NCBI GenBank assembly: GCA_947371645.1
Contig: CANBQJ010000164.1
Coordinates: 1-8,475 of the forward strand
Direction: 5' to 3'
Source of the DNA: Burkholderiales bacterium
GTDB lineage: Bacteria > Pseudomonadota > Gammaproteobacteria > Burkholderiales > Burkholderiaceae
DNA length: 8,475 nucleotides
Part shown: positions 1 through 6,333 of the stretch, piece after piece
Layout of the letters: each line of letters starts with the position of its first letter
Position numbering within the stretch: the stretch's first letter is position 1
Position numbers and translations under genes: made by a program
Notes under the pieces: model-generated
Databases searched by the model: none
What the model was told of the DNA's origin: nothing
What the model saw: only the letters and a program-made list of their open reading frames with translations

Positions 1-381
1 CTGGTGCAGCTCGATCACCTCAGCGATCTGGTCGCCAATGGTGAACAAGGGGTTGAGCGCCGTCATTGGCTCCTGGAAGATGACGGAGACGTCTTGCCCT
101 CGCACGCCGCGCAGTTCGTTTTCACTGAGCTGCAGCAGGTCGCGCGCAGGCTGACCTTGGGCGCCCACCAGCCAGGCCTGGCCGCTCAGGCGCGCCTGGG
201 GCACCAGACGCAAGAGGCTCATGGCGGTGATGGTCTTGCCCGAGCCACTCTCGCCCACCAGGGCGAGCTTCTCTCCAGCATGGATCTGCAGGCTCACGCC
301 CTTGACCACTGCCTTGTCGCCAAAGGCCACGTTCAGGTCGCGCAGGTCCAGCAGGGGCGGCGACAGCTTCTCCGTGCTCAT
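1..381 (-). CDS. yejF: YejF-type peptide ABC transporter ATPase (N-terminal part, cut by window edge)
   Basis: This is the ATP-hydrolysing subunit expected to drive the YejABEF-type peptide importer from the cytoplasmic face of the inner membrane. Only the first 127 residues are visible; the frame is open to base 1. The translation begins [20 protein letters not shown]. The Walker A motif GESGSGKT lies near residues 44-51, and a Q-loop region [10 protein letters not shown] near residues 101-110, the pattern typical of oligopeptide/dipeptide (Opp/Dpp/Yej) ATPases. Known YejF proteins are about 530 residues with two tandem ATPase domains; the second domain cannot be checked here. The ATG overlaps the yejE stop by four bases (ATGA), and a near-perfect Shine-Dalgarno AAGGAGG sits at 386-392 inside the last yejE codons. 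Naming it yejF instead of a general OppD/OppF rests on the gene order after yejA, yejB and yejE. Confidence 0.93.
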   Translation of the reverse strand, partial: MSTEKLSPPLLDLRDLNVAFGDKAVVKGVSLQIHAGEKLALVGESGSGKTITAMSLLRLVPQARLSGQAWLVGAQGQPARDLLQLSENELRGVRGQDVSVIFQEPMTALNPLFTIGDQIAEVIELHQ

Positions 382-1430
382 GCGGCCTCCTTGCGCGGGT
401 CCAGGGCGTCGCGCAGCGCGTCGCCCATGAAGGTCAGCAGCAGCAGCGTCAGCACCAGCACAGCAAAGGTGGCCAGCGAGATCCACCAGGCGTCCAGGTT
501 GTTCTTGCCTTGCGACAACAGCTCGCCCAGGCTGGGCGTGTCGGGCGGCACCCCAAGGCCCAGGAAATCCAGCGAGGTGAGCGCCAGGATGGCCGCGCTC
601 ATGCGAAAAGGCAGGAAGGTCACCACCGGGGTCAGGCTGTTGGGCAGGATGTGGCGGCTGATGATCTGCCAGTTCGACAGGCCCAATGCCCGCGCAGCCC
701 GCACGTAGTCGAGCTGCCGGTTGCGCAAGAATTCGGCGCGCACGTAATCCGACAGGCCGATCCAGCCAAACAGGCTCAAGAGCACGAACAACAGCCACAC
801 GCTGGGCGAGAACACGGCAGAGAACACGATCAGCAGGTAGAGCTCCGGCATGGAGCCCCAGATCTCGATGAGGCGCTGCAAGACCAGATCGGTGCGCCCG
901 CCGTAAAAGCCCTGTACCGCGCCCGCCAGCACACCCACCAAGACGCCCACCACCGTCAGCGCGATGCCAAACAGCATCGACACCCGAAAGCCATACAGCA
1001 GGCGCGCAAAGACGTCGCGGCCACGGTCATCGGTGCCCAGCCAGTTGTCTCGCGAAGGCGCTGCCGGGTTGGGTTCTTTGGCGAAGTAATTGATGGTGCG
1101 GTAGTGCGAGCGGTTGAGCGGGTAGATCGCGAAGTTGCCCGGCTTGCCGAACTGCTGGGCGATGAAGGGGTCGAGGTAATCCGTGGGCGTGTCGAAGTCG
1201 CCGCCAAAGGTGCGTTCGGGCACGTCCTGCACGATGGGCACATACCAATGCCCGCTGTAGTGCACCAGCAGTGGCCGGTCGTTGGACAACATTTCCGCAC
1301 AGAGGCTGAGCAGCACCAGGCCCATGAACAGCCACATGCTGATGTAGCCCATGCGGTGCTGCTTGAAACGCAGCCAGGCGCGCCGTGCGGGCGACACGGA
1401 GACGGGAATGGGGTGCTCTCGGTCAGGCAT
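378..1430 (-). CDS. yejE: YejE-type peptide ABC transporter permease
   Basis: This is an inner-membrane permease subunit of a YejABEF-type peptide importer, expected to pair with YejB to form the channel. The 350-residue length is close to E. coli YejE (about 341). Visible parts are a cytoplasmic N-terminus, a first membrane segment around residues 29-47, a long periplasmic stretch (about 48-145) with NWLGTDDRGRDVFARLLYG at 129-147, and further hydrophobic segments near 152-175, 197-226, 267-292 and 315-335. The cytoplasmic EAA-type loop that docks on the ATPase is at about 242-270 (YVRAARALGLSNWQIISRH followed by ILPN). It ends [10 protein letters not shown]. The ATG lies inside the end of yejB, with an eight-base overlap (ATGCCTGA). 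No clear Shine-Dalgarno precedes it, so translation probably depends on coupling to yejB. The long loop and the YejB neighbour favour YejE over OppC or DppC. Confidence 0.95.
   Translation of the reverse strand: MPDREHPIPVSVSPARRAWLRFKQHRMGYISMWLFMGLVLLSLCAEMLSNDRPLLVHYSGHWYVPIVQDVPERTFGGDFDTPTDYLDPFIAQQFGKPGNFAIYPLNRSHYRTINYFAKEPNPAAPSRDNWLGTDDRGRDVFARLLYGFRVSMLFGIALTVVGVLVGVLAGAVQGFYGGRTDLVLQRLIEIWGSMPELYLLIVFSAVFSPSVWLLFVLLSLFGWIGLSDYVRAEFLRNRQLDYVRAARALGLSNWQIISRHILPNSLTPVVTFLPFRMSAAILALTSLDFLGLGVPPDTPSLGELLSQGKNNLDAWWISLATFAVLVLTLLLLTFMGDALRDALDPRKEAA
386..392 (-). promoter_or_regulatory. Ribosome binding site of yejF
   Basis: The minus strand reads AAGGAGG four bases before the yejF ATG at 381. 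It lies within the codons for the C-terminal KEAA of YejE. It is the strongest Shine-Dalgarno in the gene train, so YejF can be initiated well in addition to coupling through the ATGA overlap. Confidence 0.75.
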
Positions 1431-2463
1431 CGAATTTCACACGCGGGTCAACCCACACGTAGCAAAGGTCGCTGATGAGCTTGGTGACCAGGCCGATCAG
1501 GGTGAACAGGTAGAGGGTGCCCAGCACCACGGGGTAGTCGCGGCGGATCACGGACTGGTAGCTCAGCAGGCCCAGGCCATCCAGCGTGAAGAGGGTCTCG
1601 ATCAGCAGCGAGCCCGTGAAGAAGGCCCCGATGAAGGCGGCCGGGAAGCCCGTCACCAGCGGCAGCAAGGCGTTGCGAAACACGTGCTTCCACAGCACCT
1701 GGCGCTCGCCCAGGCCCTTGGCACGGGCGGTCATCACGTACTGCTTGCGGATCTCGTCCAGGAACGCGTTCTTGGTCAGCATGGTGATCACCGCAAAGCT
1801 GCCCAGCACGCTGGCCGTCACCGGCAAGGTGATGTGCCACAGGTAGTCGGTGACCTTGGCGCCCCAGCTGAGCTGCTCCCAGTTGGGCGAGGTCAAGCCA
1901 CGCAGCGGAAACCACTGCACGAAAGAGCCCCCACCAAACAGCACCAGCAGGGCCACGCCCAGCACGAATCCAGGGATGGCATAGCCGATCAGCACCAGCA
2001 CGCTGGTGACCGCGTCGAAGCGCGAGCCCGCCCGCACGGCCTTGGCGATGCCCAGCGGCACAGACACCAGGTAGCTCAGCAGAAAAGTCCACAGGCCCAA
2101 GGAGATGGACACCGGCATCTTGTCCTTGATCAGTGCCCACACGCTCATGTGGTGCACAAAACTCTGCCCGAGGTCGAACTGCGCGTAAGACACCACCATG
2201 CGCACGAAGCGCTCGGGTGCCGGCTTGTCAAAGCCATAGAACTTCTTGAGCTCTTCCACCTGCGCCGGGTCCACGCCCTGACGGCCTCGGTAGGCCGTGG
2301 CCGCGCCGGCCTGCTCACCGCCGGTGGTGCGACCACTGAGCTGCGACATCACCTGCTCCACCGGCCCGCCCGGGACGAACTGGATCACCACGAAGGTGAC
2401 CAGCAGCACGCCCAGCAGCGTGGGGAACATCAGCAAAATGCGTTTGAGGATGTAGGCCCACAT
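1423..2463 (-). CDS. yejB: YejB-type peptide ABC transporter permease
   Basis: This is the first permease subunit of the peptide importer, in the inner membrane. I chose the ATG at 2463, which gives 346 residues beginning MWAYILKRILLMFPTLLG, like the N-terminus of known YejB. A longer frame from a TTG at 2481 would add six residues but has no support. The chosen ATG shares one base with the yejA stop (TGATG) and has GGAG six bases upstream. Hydrophobic segments lie near residues 9-30, 118-140, 151-177, 213-231, 264-289 and 312-331. The PGGPVEQ motif (31-37) after the first segment is typical of the DppB/OppB/YejB group. The EAA-type loop is at about 241-268 (QYVMTARAKGLGERQVLWKH then VFRNALLP). 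The protein ends WVDPRVKFDA, a standard permease C-terminus. Confidence 0.95.
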   Translation of the reverse strand: MWAYILKRILLMFPTLLGVLLVTFVVIQFVPGGPVEQVMSQLSGRTTGGEQAGAATAYRGRQGVDPAQVEELKKFYGFDKPAPERFVRMVVSYAQFDLGQSFVHHMSVWALIKDKMPVSISLGLWTFLLSYLVSVPLGIAKAVRAGSRFDAVTSVLVLIGYAIPGFVLGVALLVLFGGGSFVQWFPLRGLTSPNWEQLSWGAKVTDYLWHITLPVTASVLGSFAVITMLTKNAFLDEIRKQYVMTARAKGLGERQVLWKHVFRNALLPLVTGFPAAFIGAFFTGSLLIETLFTLDGLGLLSYQSVIRRDYPVVLGTLYLFTLIGLVTKLISDLCYVWVDPRVKFDA

Positions 2464-4340
2464 CACAGGCTCCACCAGCAACCGAGGACCCAGGCCTCGG
2501 GCGGATAGTATTGGGGCGGCTGCTCAGGCATGCCGAACTTGCCACCACGGTATGCCACGCGGTGGGTGTTGGAGTACCAATGCAGCACGGCGTAGTGACC
2601 ATGGCGCAGCACGCGGTCCAGGGCGCGCACGGCCACGATCAGCTCTGGCCGCGTCCTGGCCGACTGGATGCGCAGCAGCAGCGCGTCGATGGCCGGGTCC
2701 GCAATGCCCATGAGGTTGCTGCTTCCTTCCTGCCTGGCCTGGCTGGAGTGGTACCACTGGTAGAGCTCGCTGCCCGGCGTCAGGCGGCCGGCCGTGGCCA
2801 GGCTCACCGCTTCGAACTCGAAGCGCTTCATGCGCTTTTCGTACACGGCGTAGTCCACCACGCGGTAATTGGACTGGATGCCCAGCTTCTCCAGGTTGCG
2901 CGACAGCGGCGCCAGCACGCGGCCCATGCTGGGCGAGTTGTCCAGGAACTCGATGGTGAAGGCCTCGCCTTGGGCATTGCGCAACTTGCCGTCCTGCAGC
3001 GTCCACCCAGCCTGCGCCAGCAGCGTGCGGGCACGGCGCAGGTTTTCGCGCAAGGAGCCCGGTGGCATGGTGGTGGGCGGCTGGGGGACGGCCTGGGTCA
3101 ACACTTCCGGGCGCAACTTGTCGCGCAAGGGCGCCAACAGGGCCAGTTCATCGCCCTCGGGCAAGCCTTTGGCCTCGAAATCGCTGTTGGTGAAGTAGCT
3201 GTTGAGCCGCTTGTAGATGCCGTAGAAAAGTTGGCGGCTCATCCAGTCGAAGTCCATGGCCAGGTCGATGGCTTCTCGCACGCGCGCGTCCTTGAACTTG
3301 TCCAGCCTCGTGTTGAAGATGAAGCCCTGAAAGCCGGCCGCATTGCGGTGCGGCAGCGTGCGCTTGACCAGTTCACCCGAATCGAACTTGCGGCCCTTGT
3401 ACTGGCGCACCCAGTCTTTGGAGATGTAGGACTGGATGAAGTCGAACTCGCCGGCCTTGAAACCTTCGAAGGCCGTCACGTTGTCCAGGTAAAGCCGGAA
3501 GGTGATGCGGTCGAAGTTGAACTGGCCCTTGCGCACATTGAGCTGGGCGCCCCAGTAGTTGGGGTCTCGCTCATAGGTGATGTCCTTGCCGATCTCCTTG
3601 CTGGCGATGCGGTAAGGCCCAGAGGCGATGGGCACGTCGCTGACGATCTGATCGAAGGGTTTGAGCTTGCCGTCCACCAGCCCCCATTTGTGGCTGAACA
3701 CCGGCAGGCTGCCCACGATCAGCGGCAACTCGGGGTCCGGGCGCTTGAGCTCAAAACGCACGGTGCGCTCGTCCACCATCACCAGGGCCTTCACTCCAGA
3801 GAAATAGGCCGGGTATTGCGGCGCCGCCAGCTTGCTGCTGAGCATCTCGAACGAATGCTTCACGTCCATCGCCAGCACGGGGTCGCCATTCTGGAAGTGC
3901 GCCTTGGGGTTGAGCCTGAACGTGACCGACAGGCGATCCGGTGCCACGCTCACGTCTTCGGCCAGCAGCCCGTAGGCGGTGGCCGGCTCGTCCATGTCAC
4001 CAATCAGCAAGGTCTCGAAGACCAACATGTCCATGCCTGGCGGCTCTGTTCCCTTGAGCGTGAAGGGGTTGAGCTTGTCGAAGTTGTTGGCGATCAGCGG
4101 CGCCACCAGCGACAACTGACCGCCCTTGGGTGCCTGCGGGTTGACGTAGGCGAAGTGGTCAAAACCCGGGGGGTATTGGATGTCGCCAAACTGGGCATAG
4201 GCATGCGCGGCCCAGACGGCCGGCGCCAGCGCCCACAGCAGGCTGCAGGCCACCAGCCACGCACCGACGCGCCTGAAAGCCGCACCGATGGCACGGCCGC
4301 GCGGGAGCGGCTGGCCGCTTGTGTTGTCCCTGTCTTGCAT
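2463..4340 (-). CDS. yejA: YejA-type periplasmic peptide-binding protein (SBP family 5)
   Basis: This is a periplasmic solute-binding protein that should capture peptides and deliver them to YejBE. The 625 residues compare with about 604 in E. coli YejA. The N-terminus has basic residues (R14, R16, R23, R24), then a hydrophobic stretch at about 25-44, with likely cleavage after the VWA at 42-44 or AHA at 45-47. The mature part starts with the family pattern FDHFAYVNPQAPKGGQLSL (60-78). Other family hallmarks are PKAHFQNGDPVLAMDVKHSF (145-164), SGPYRI (240-245), the ARVREAIDLAMDFDWM stretch (352-367), NSYF (380-383) and LLAPLRDKLRPEVLTQ (401-416). It ends with the Trp-rich AWVLGCWWSL. The ATG lies nine bases after the ldcA stop, with only a weak GAG-type ribosome site. 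The ligand cannot be read from sequence: short peptides are expected, and muropeptides are possible given the ldcA neighbour. The symbol rests on family resemblance. Confidence 0.93.
   Translation of the reverse strand: MQDRDNTSGQPLPRGRAIGAAFRRVGAWLVACSLLWALAPAVWAAHAYAQFGDIQYPPGFDHFAYVNPQAPKGGQLSLVAPLIANNFDKLNPFTLKGTEPPGMDMLVFETLLIGDMDEPATAYGLLAEDVSVAPDRLSVTFRLNPKAHFQNGDPVLAMDVKHSFEMLSSKLAAPQYPAYFSGVKALVMVDERTVRFELKRPDPELPLIVGSLPVFSHKWGLVDGKLKPFDQIVSDVPIASGPYRIASKEIGKDITYERDPNYWGAQLNVRKGQFNFDRITFRLYLDNVTAFEGFKAGEFDFIQSYISKDWVRQYKGRKFDSGELVKRTLPHRNAAGFQGFIFNTRLDKFKDARVREAIDLAMDFDWMSRQLFYGIYKRLNSYFTNSDFEAKGLPEGDELALLAPLRDKLRPEVLTQAVPQPPTTMPPGSLRENLRRARTLLAQAGWTLQDGKLRNAQGEAFTIEFLDNSPSMGRVLAPLSRNLEKLGIQSNYRVVDYAVYEKRMKRFEFEAVSLATAGRLTPGSELYQWYHSSQARQEGSSNLMGIADPAIDALLLRIQSARTRPELIVAVRALDRVLRHGHYAVLHWYSNTHRVAYRGGKFGMPEQPPQYYPPEAWVLGCWWSL
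2470..2473 (-). promoter_or_regulatory. Ribosome binding site deciding the yejB start
   Basis: The minus strand reads GGAG six bases before the ATG at 2463. This spacing supports that ATG over the TTG at 2481, which would place the GGAG inside the coding frame. Confidence 0.6.
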
Positions 4341-4349
4341 GGTCTCAGC

Positions 4350-5315
4350 CTACCAGAGCATCAGGGCGTCTCGCCCTTGCACGACCAGCTGCGTCTGCCG
4401 CCCCACAGGCAGACAGAGCTTGGTCGGCACGTGGCCGAATGGCAAGCCGGTCAGGATGGGCGTGCTCACCTGCGTGCGCAGGTGATCCACCACCGTGGAC
4501 AGCTTGTAGCCCTTGTCCAGCGGCGAGGGTTTGAAGTCAGTGAAAGCACCCAGCAGCACAGCCTTTTGCTGCGCCAGCACCCCGGCCTGATGCAGCTGCA
4601 GCAAGGCCCGCTCAATGCGGTAGGGGTGTTCGTTGACGTCCTCCAGGAAGAGGATGCCGCCCTTGATGCGCGGGAAGTGCGGCGTGCCCAGCAGCGCCTG
4701 CACCATGCTCAGGTTGCCACCCCACAGGCGCCCCGACACCTCCAGGCCGTCGAAGCCGGCCGCGGTGCGAAAGCCCAGCGCTTCCAGCAGACCCTGCATG
4801 GCTTCCACAAAACAATCCTGGGTGACGTCGTCGCCACCATCCGGCACGTCATCGCGGCCAAAGTCGCCGCAGGCCATGGGCCCAGCCCAGAAGCCTGCCG
4901 TGTGGCCCTCGCCCACCTTGTGCGGGCCGGTGGCCTTGTGGGCCAGGGCCGACAGGTGCAAGGCGGTGAGGTCGCTGTGTCCCACCCAGCTGACGCCACG
5001 CTCCACGCTGCGGGCCACCAGGGCCCAGTCGATGCGGTCAAGCAGCCGGCTCAGGCCATAGCCGCCGCGCGTCGCCAAAGCCACGCCACCTTGGAGCGCG
5101 CACATGCGCTGCAAAGCCTGCAGGCGCGTGTCGTCGTCGCCCGCAAAGCGCTGGTGGCGCGCCAGGGCAGAGGCGTCCACTTCCGGCGCAAAACCCAGCT
5201 GCTTGAGGCGCCGGGCGGCACGCTTGACGCTGGCCGCCACCGGCACCACGCCGGCCGGGCTGAAGATGGACAAAGGAATGGGCACGGGGCCCTGGTCGGG
5301 AGAGGCTTGACTCAT
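4350..5315 (-). CDS. ldcA: Muropeptide L,D-carboxypeptidase (peptidase family S66)
   Basis: This is a cytoplasmic serine peptidase of peptidoglycan recycling. It removes the terminal D-Ala from the L-Ala-gamma-D-Glu-mDAP-D-Ala tetrapeptide, giving a tripeptide that can be reused. The 321 residues match the family (about 300-350). The S66 entry motif SIFSPAGVV is at 16-24, and ATRGGYGLSRLLDRID at 81-96 is highly typical of LdcA. The catalytic triad reads as Ser114 (VGHSDLTAL), Glu225 (ILFLEDVNEHPYR) and His295 (GLPFGHVPTKLCLPVG), in the order and spacing known for LdcA (Ser115, Glu217, His285 in Pseudomonas). GGNLSMV at 199-205 is also a family feature. There is no signal peptide. The ATG has no visible Shine-Dalgarno and follows a hairpin (5317-5341). 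MccF, the S66 enzyme giving microcin C immunity, is a less likely alternative. The gene sits nine bases before yejA. Confidence 0.94.
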   Translation of the reverse strand: MSQASPDQGPVPIPLSIFSPAGVVPVAASVKRAARRLKQLGFAPEVDASALARHQRFAGDDDTRLQALQRMCALQGGVALATRGGYGLSRLLDRIDWALVARSVERGVSWVGHSDLTALHLSALAHKATGPHKVGEGHTAGFWAGPMACGDFGRDDVPDGGDDVTQDCFVEAMQGLLEALGFRTAAGFDGLEVSGRLWGGNLSMVQALLGTPHFPRIKGGILFLEDVNEHPYRIERALLQLHQAGVLAQQKAVLLGAFTDFKPSPLDKGYKLSTVVDHLRTQVSTPILTGLPFGHVPTKLCLPVGRQTQLVVQGRDALMLW

Positions 5316-5316
5316 G

Positions 5317-5341
5317 CCGGCAATGATGCCGCATCCGCCGG
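5317..5341 (-). promoter_or_regulatory. Possible RNA hairpin just before the ldcA start
   Basis: On the minus strand, CCGGC (5341-5337) can pair with GCCGG (5321-5317), enclosing GATG-CGG-CATC as an inner four-pair stem. The hairpin ends one base before the ldcA ATG. No U-run follows, so it is not a terminator. It could limit ribosome access to a start that already lacks a Shine-Dalgarno. Chance pairing in G+C-rich DNA is a real alternative. Confidence 0.3.
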
Positions 5342-5386
5342 GTGCCTCGCCGCACCTGCCGCCGTCAGCGCGTCATTTGCGCGTCA

Positions 5387-5806
5387 TCAACGCGACGACT
5401 TCTGGACCTTGGCCAATGTCTTCACCTGGAAGCTGCCATCGTTGTCAAACAACCAGGCCTCCATGAAGCCGCTGCGTTGCATCTCGGCGCGCTCGGCCTC
5501 GCTGAGCTGGATGGTCGGTGCGCGGCGCACGGTTTCCAGGGCACGGGCCTGCATCTCGGGCTGCTGCTCATTGCCACGCACGACCTCGGCCTTCCACTGG
5601 TTGTTCTCGTCGAGCTTCACGCTCAGCACGATCACTGCGCGCAGCATGGGCTGCGGGTTGCGGTCATGCACATACTCGGGCGAGCCGGTGTACACCGCCT
5701 TGGCAAAGTCCTTCTTGACGTTGTCCGGCACGGCGGCGCTGGCGGGCTGCATCACGGACAGCAAGGCGCCGGCCAGGAAACTGAAACAGACTGTTTTGAC
5801 GTTCAC
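5387..5806 (-). CDS. Small secreted protein with a TonB-C-like pattern, function unknown
   Basis: I do not recognise a named gene. I chose the GTG at 5806, giving 139 residues, because it directly precedes a good signal peptide (MNVKTVCFSFLAGALLSVMQ, cleavage likely after PASA at residue 24) and has GGAG six bases upstream. The frame stays open further upstream to an ATG at 6016, but that extension has no protein-like features and would bury the signal peptide. The mature part has LRAVIVLSVKLDENNQWKAE at about 55-74, then EMQARALETVRRAPTIQLSE at about 84-103. Strand-turn-strand followed by an A-L-x-x-V-R-R-A helix resembles the TonB C-terminal fold (Val-rich strand, Asp-Glu-Asn turn, helix). 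This is pattern similarity only. No membrane anchor is seen, so it is probably periplasmic. It lies 71 bases upstream of ldcA on the same strand and may belong to that operon. Confidence 0.85.
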   Translation of the reverse strand: MNVKTVCFSFLAGALLSVMQPASAAVPDNVKKDFAKAVYTGSPEYVHDRNPQPMLRAVIVLSVKLDENNQWKAEVVRGNEQQPEMQARALETVRRAPTIQLSEAERAEMQRSGFMEAWLFDNDGSFQVKTLAKVQKSSR

Positions 5807-5837
5807 GAGAGGCTCCGATGTGAGGTGGCAACCTCTC
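5807..5837 (-). promoter_or_regulatory. Mutually exclusive hairpins over the ribosome site of the small secreted protein
   Basis: The Shine-Dalgarno GGAG is at 5816-5813, with the GTG start at 5806. On the minus strand GAGAGG (5837-5832) can pair with CCTCTC (5812-5807), which lies exactly between GGAG and GTG and would enclose the ribosome site. Alternatively GAGGT (5835-5831) can pair with ACCTC (5826-5822), giving a small TGCC-loop hairpin that leaves the ribosome site open. Both use the same 5' bases, so only one can form. The pairing is seen in the sequence; a regulatory role is inference. Confidence 0.3.
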
Positions 5838-5874
5838 CATCTCAGCCCCTTGACCCGGTGCATGTCCAGATGCG

Positions 5875-5905
5875 GCGGGCACGGCTTTCGTGAACCACTG
5901 CCCGC
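5875..5905 (-). promoter_or_regulatory. Seven-pair inverted repeat in the 5807-6070 non-coding stretch
   Basis: GCGGGCA (5875-5881) and TGCCCGC (5899-5905) form a perfect seven-pair stem with a 17-base loop, in which CACG and CGTG could pair instead. There is no U-run on either strand, so an intrinsic terminator is unlikely. It may be structure in the leader of the 5387-5806 gene. A second short repeat, GCCGG-ACTT-CCGGC, is at 5982-5995. I see no convincing promoter between them; a relatively A+T-rich patch at 6019-6040 is the most promoter-like part of this 264-base stretch but has no good -35/-10 pair. Confidence 0.35.
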
Positions 5906-6070
5906 AGGCAACCCATTTGTGGGGACGCGCCGGCGGCCGACCTCATCCCCAGGGTGCTTTCTCCTGAAGCCAGGTGCACCGGCCGGACTTCCGGCAGGCG
6001 CAACGCCTCCCCCCACGTCGTCACAAACGATTACGAATCAGGGCTCAAGTTGATGCACAGCCCGACGCTC

Positions 6071-6208
6071 TCAAGCGCGGCCTGACATCCCCTGCCAACG
6101 CGCACGCCACAAGGCCAGGCACTCGACCAGGCCCGACAGCACCACCACCAGCATGACCCCAGCGCGCATGAGCTGGCGATCCAGACTTCGGCGTTGAACG
6201 GTGTGCAT
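6071..6208 (-). CDS. Putative 45-residue single-pass membrane protein
   Basis: This is a short frame starting ATG at 6208 with GGAG (6219-6216) seven bases upstream, a good ribosome site. The product begins MHTVQRRSLDRQLMRAG and ends WRARWQGMSGRA. A basic N-terminal part (R6, R7, R11, R15) precedes a hydrophobic segment at about 16-34 (AGVMLVVVLSGLVECLALW), and more basic residues follow (R35, R37). About three quarters of the codons end in G or C, in keeping with local genes. The frame remains open upstream of the ATG, but that part looks like random Arg/Ser/Cys-rich shadow sequence. I do not recognise the family. It is divergent from the M14 gene and upstream of the small secreted protein on the same strand. 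It could be a chance frame, and only conservation would settle it. Confidence 0.5.
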   Translation of the reverse strand: MHTVQRRSLDRQLMRAGVMLVVVLSGLVECLALWRARWQGMSGRA

Positions 6209-6333
6209 GGTGATGCTCCAGCTGCGGTGCACGCGCACGGGGTGTGCACGGCTGCGGCGGATGATGCGCACCCGATGTGACGCGCAGATGACACACCCAC
6301 CCTGTCGCACGGCTGACATGCGCACTGCGCAGG
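6209..6333. promoter_or_regulatory. Region between divergent genes with repeats; probable promoters not resolved
   Basis: These 125 bases separate the minus-strand 45-residue frame from the plus-strand M14 gene, so promoters for both may lie here. Visible structure includes two GTGCAC palindromes (6227-6232 and 6244-6249), a repeated GCTGCGG (6221-6227 and 6251-6257), and an imperfect 20-base palindrome TGTGACGCGCAGATGACACA (6276-6295) whose outer six bases match at five of six positions. I cannot point to a convincing sigma-70 promoter on either strand. Confidence 0.35.

Noticed and set aside
4243..4260. A lipobox-like L-V-A-C at residues 29-32 of the YejA signal region, suggesting a lipoprotein.
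   Set aside because: The hydrophobic stretch continues well past the Cys to Ala44, followed by good signal peptidase I sites (VWA, AHA). A lipoprotein would have a longer hydrophobic run before the Cys and polar residues after it.
5380..5394. A CGCGT/ACGCG hairpin over the stop of the small secreted protein gene as a terminator.
   Set aside because: The stem is only five pairs and no U-run follows on the minus strand. It would also cut off ldcA, which shows no clear promoter of its own.
5833..5855. GGGGCTGAGATGG on the minus strand, resembling the CUGAGA element of a TPP riboswitch.
   Set aside because: The rest of the TPP core (ACCC, GAACCUGAU, the closing GG-AAUGCC-type segments) is absent downstream, and the gene has no link to thiamine.
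5807..6016. An N-terminal extension of 70 codons for the small secreted protein, starting ATG at 6016.
   Set aside because: The GTG at 5806 has a well-spaced GGAG and directly begins a signal peptide. The extension would bury that signal and reads as compositionally random Arg/Pro/Gly-rich sequence.
2511..6053. A very long open frame (1180 codons) on the plus strand opposite yejA, ldcA and the small secreted protein gene.
   Set aside because: It spans several well-supported genes on the other strand. Its translation is rich in His, Gln, Arg and Val without domains or motifs, as expected for antisense of G/C-ending codons, which rarely create stops.
6276..6295. A CRP-like site (TGTGA ... ACACA).
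   Set aside because: CRP needs TGTGA-N6-TCACA. Here the spacing is wrong and the right half does not match TCACA.
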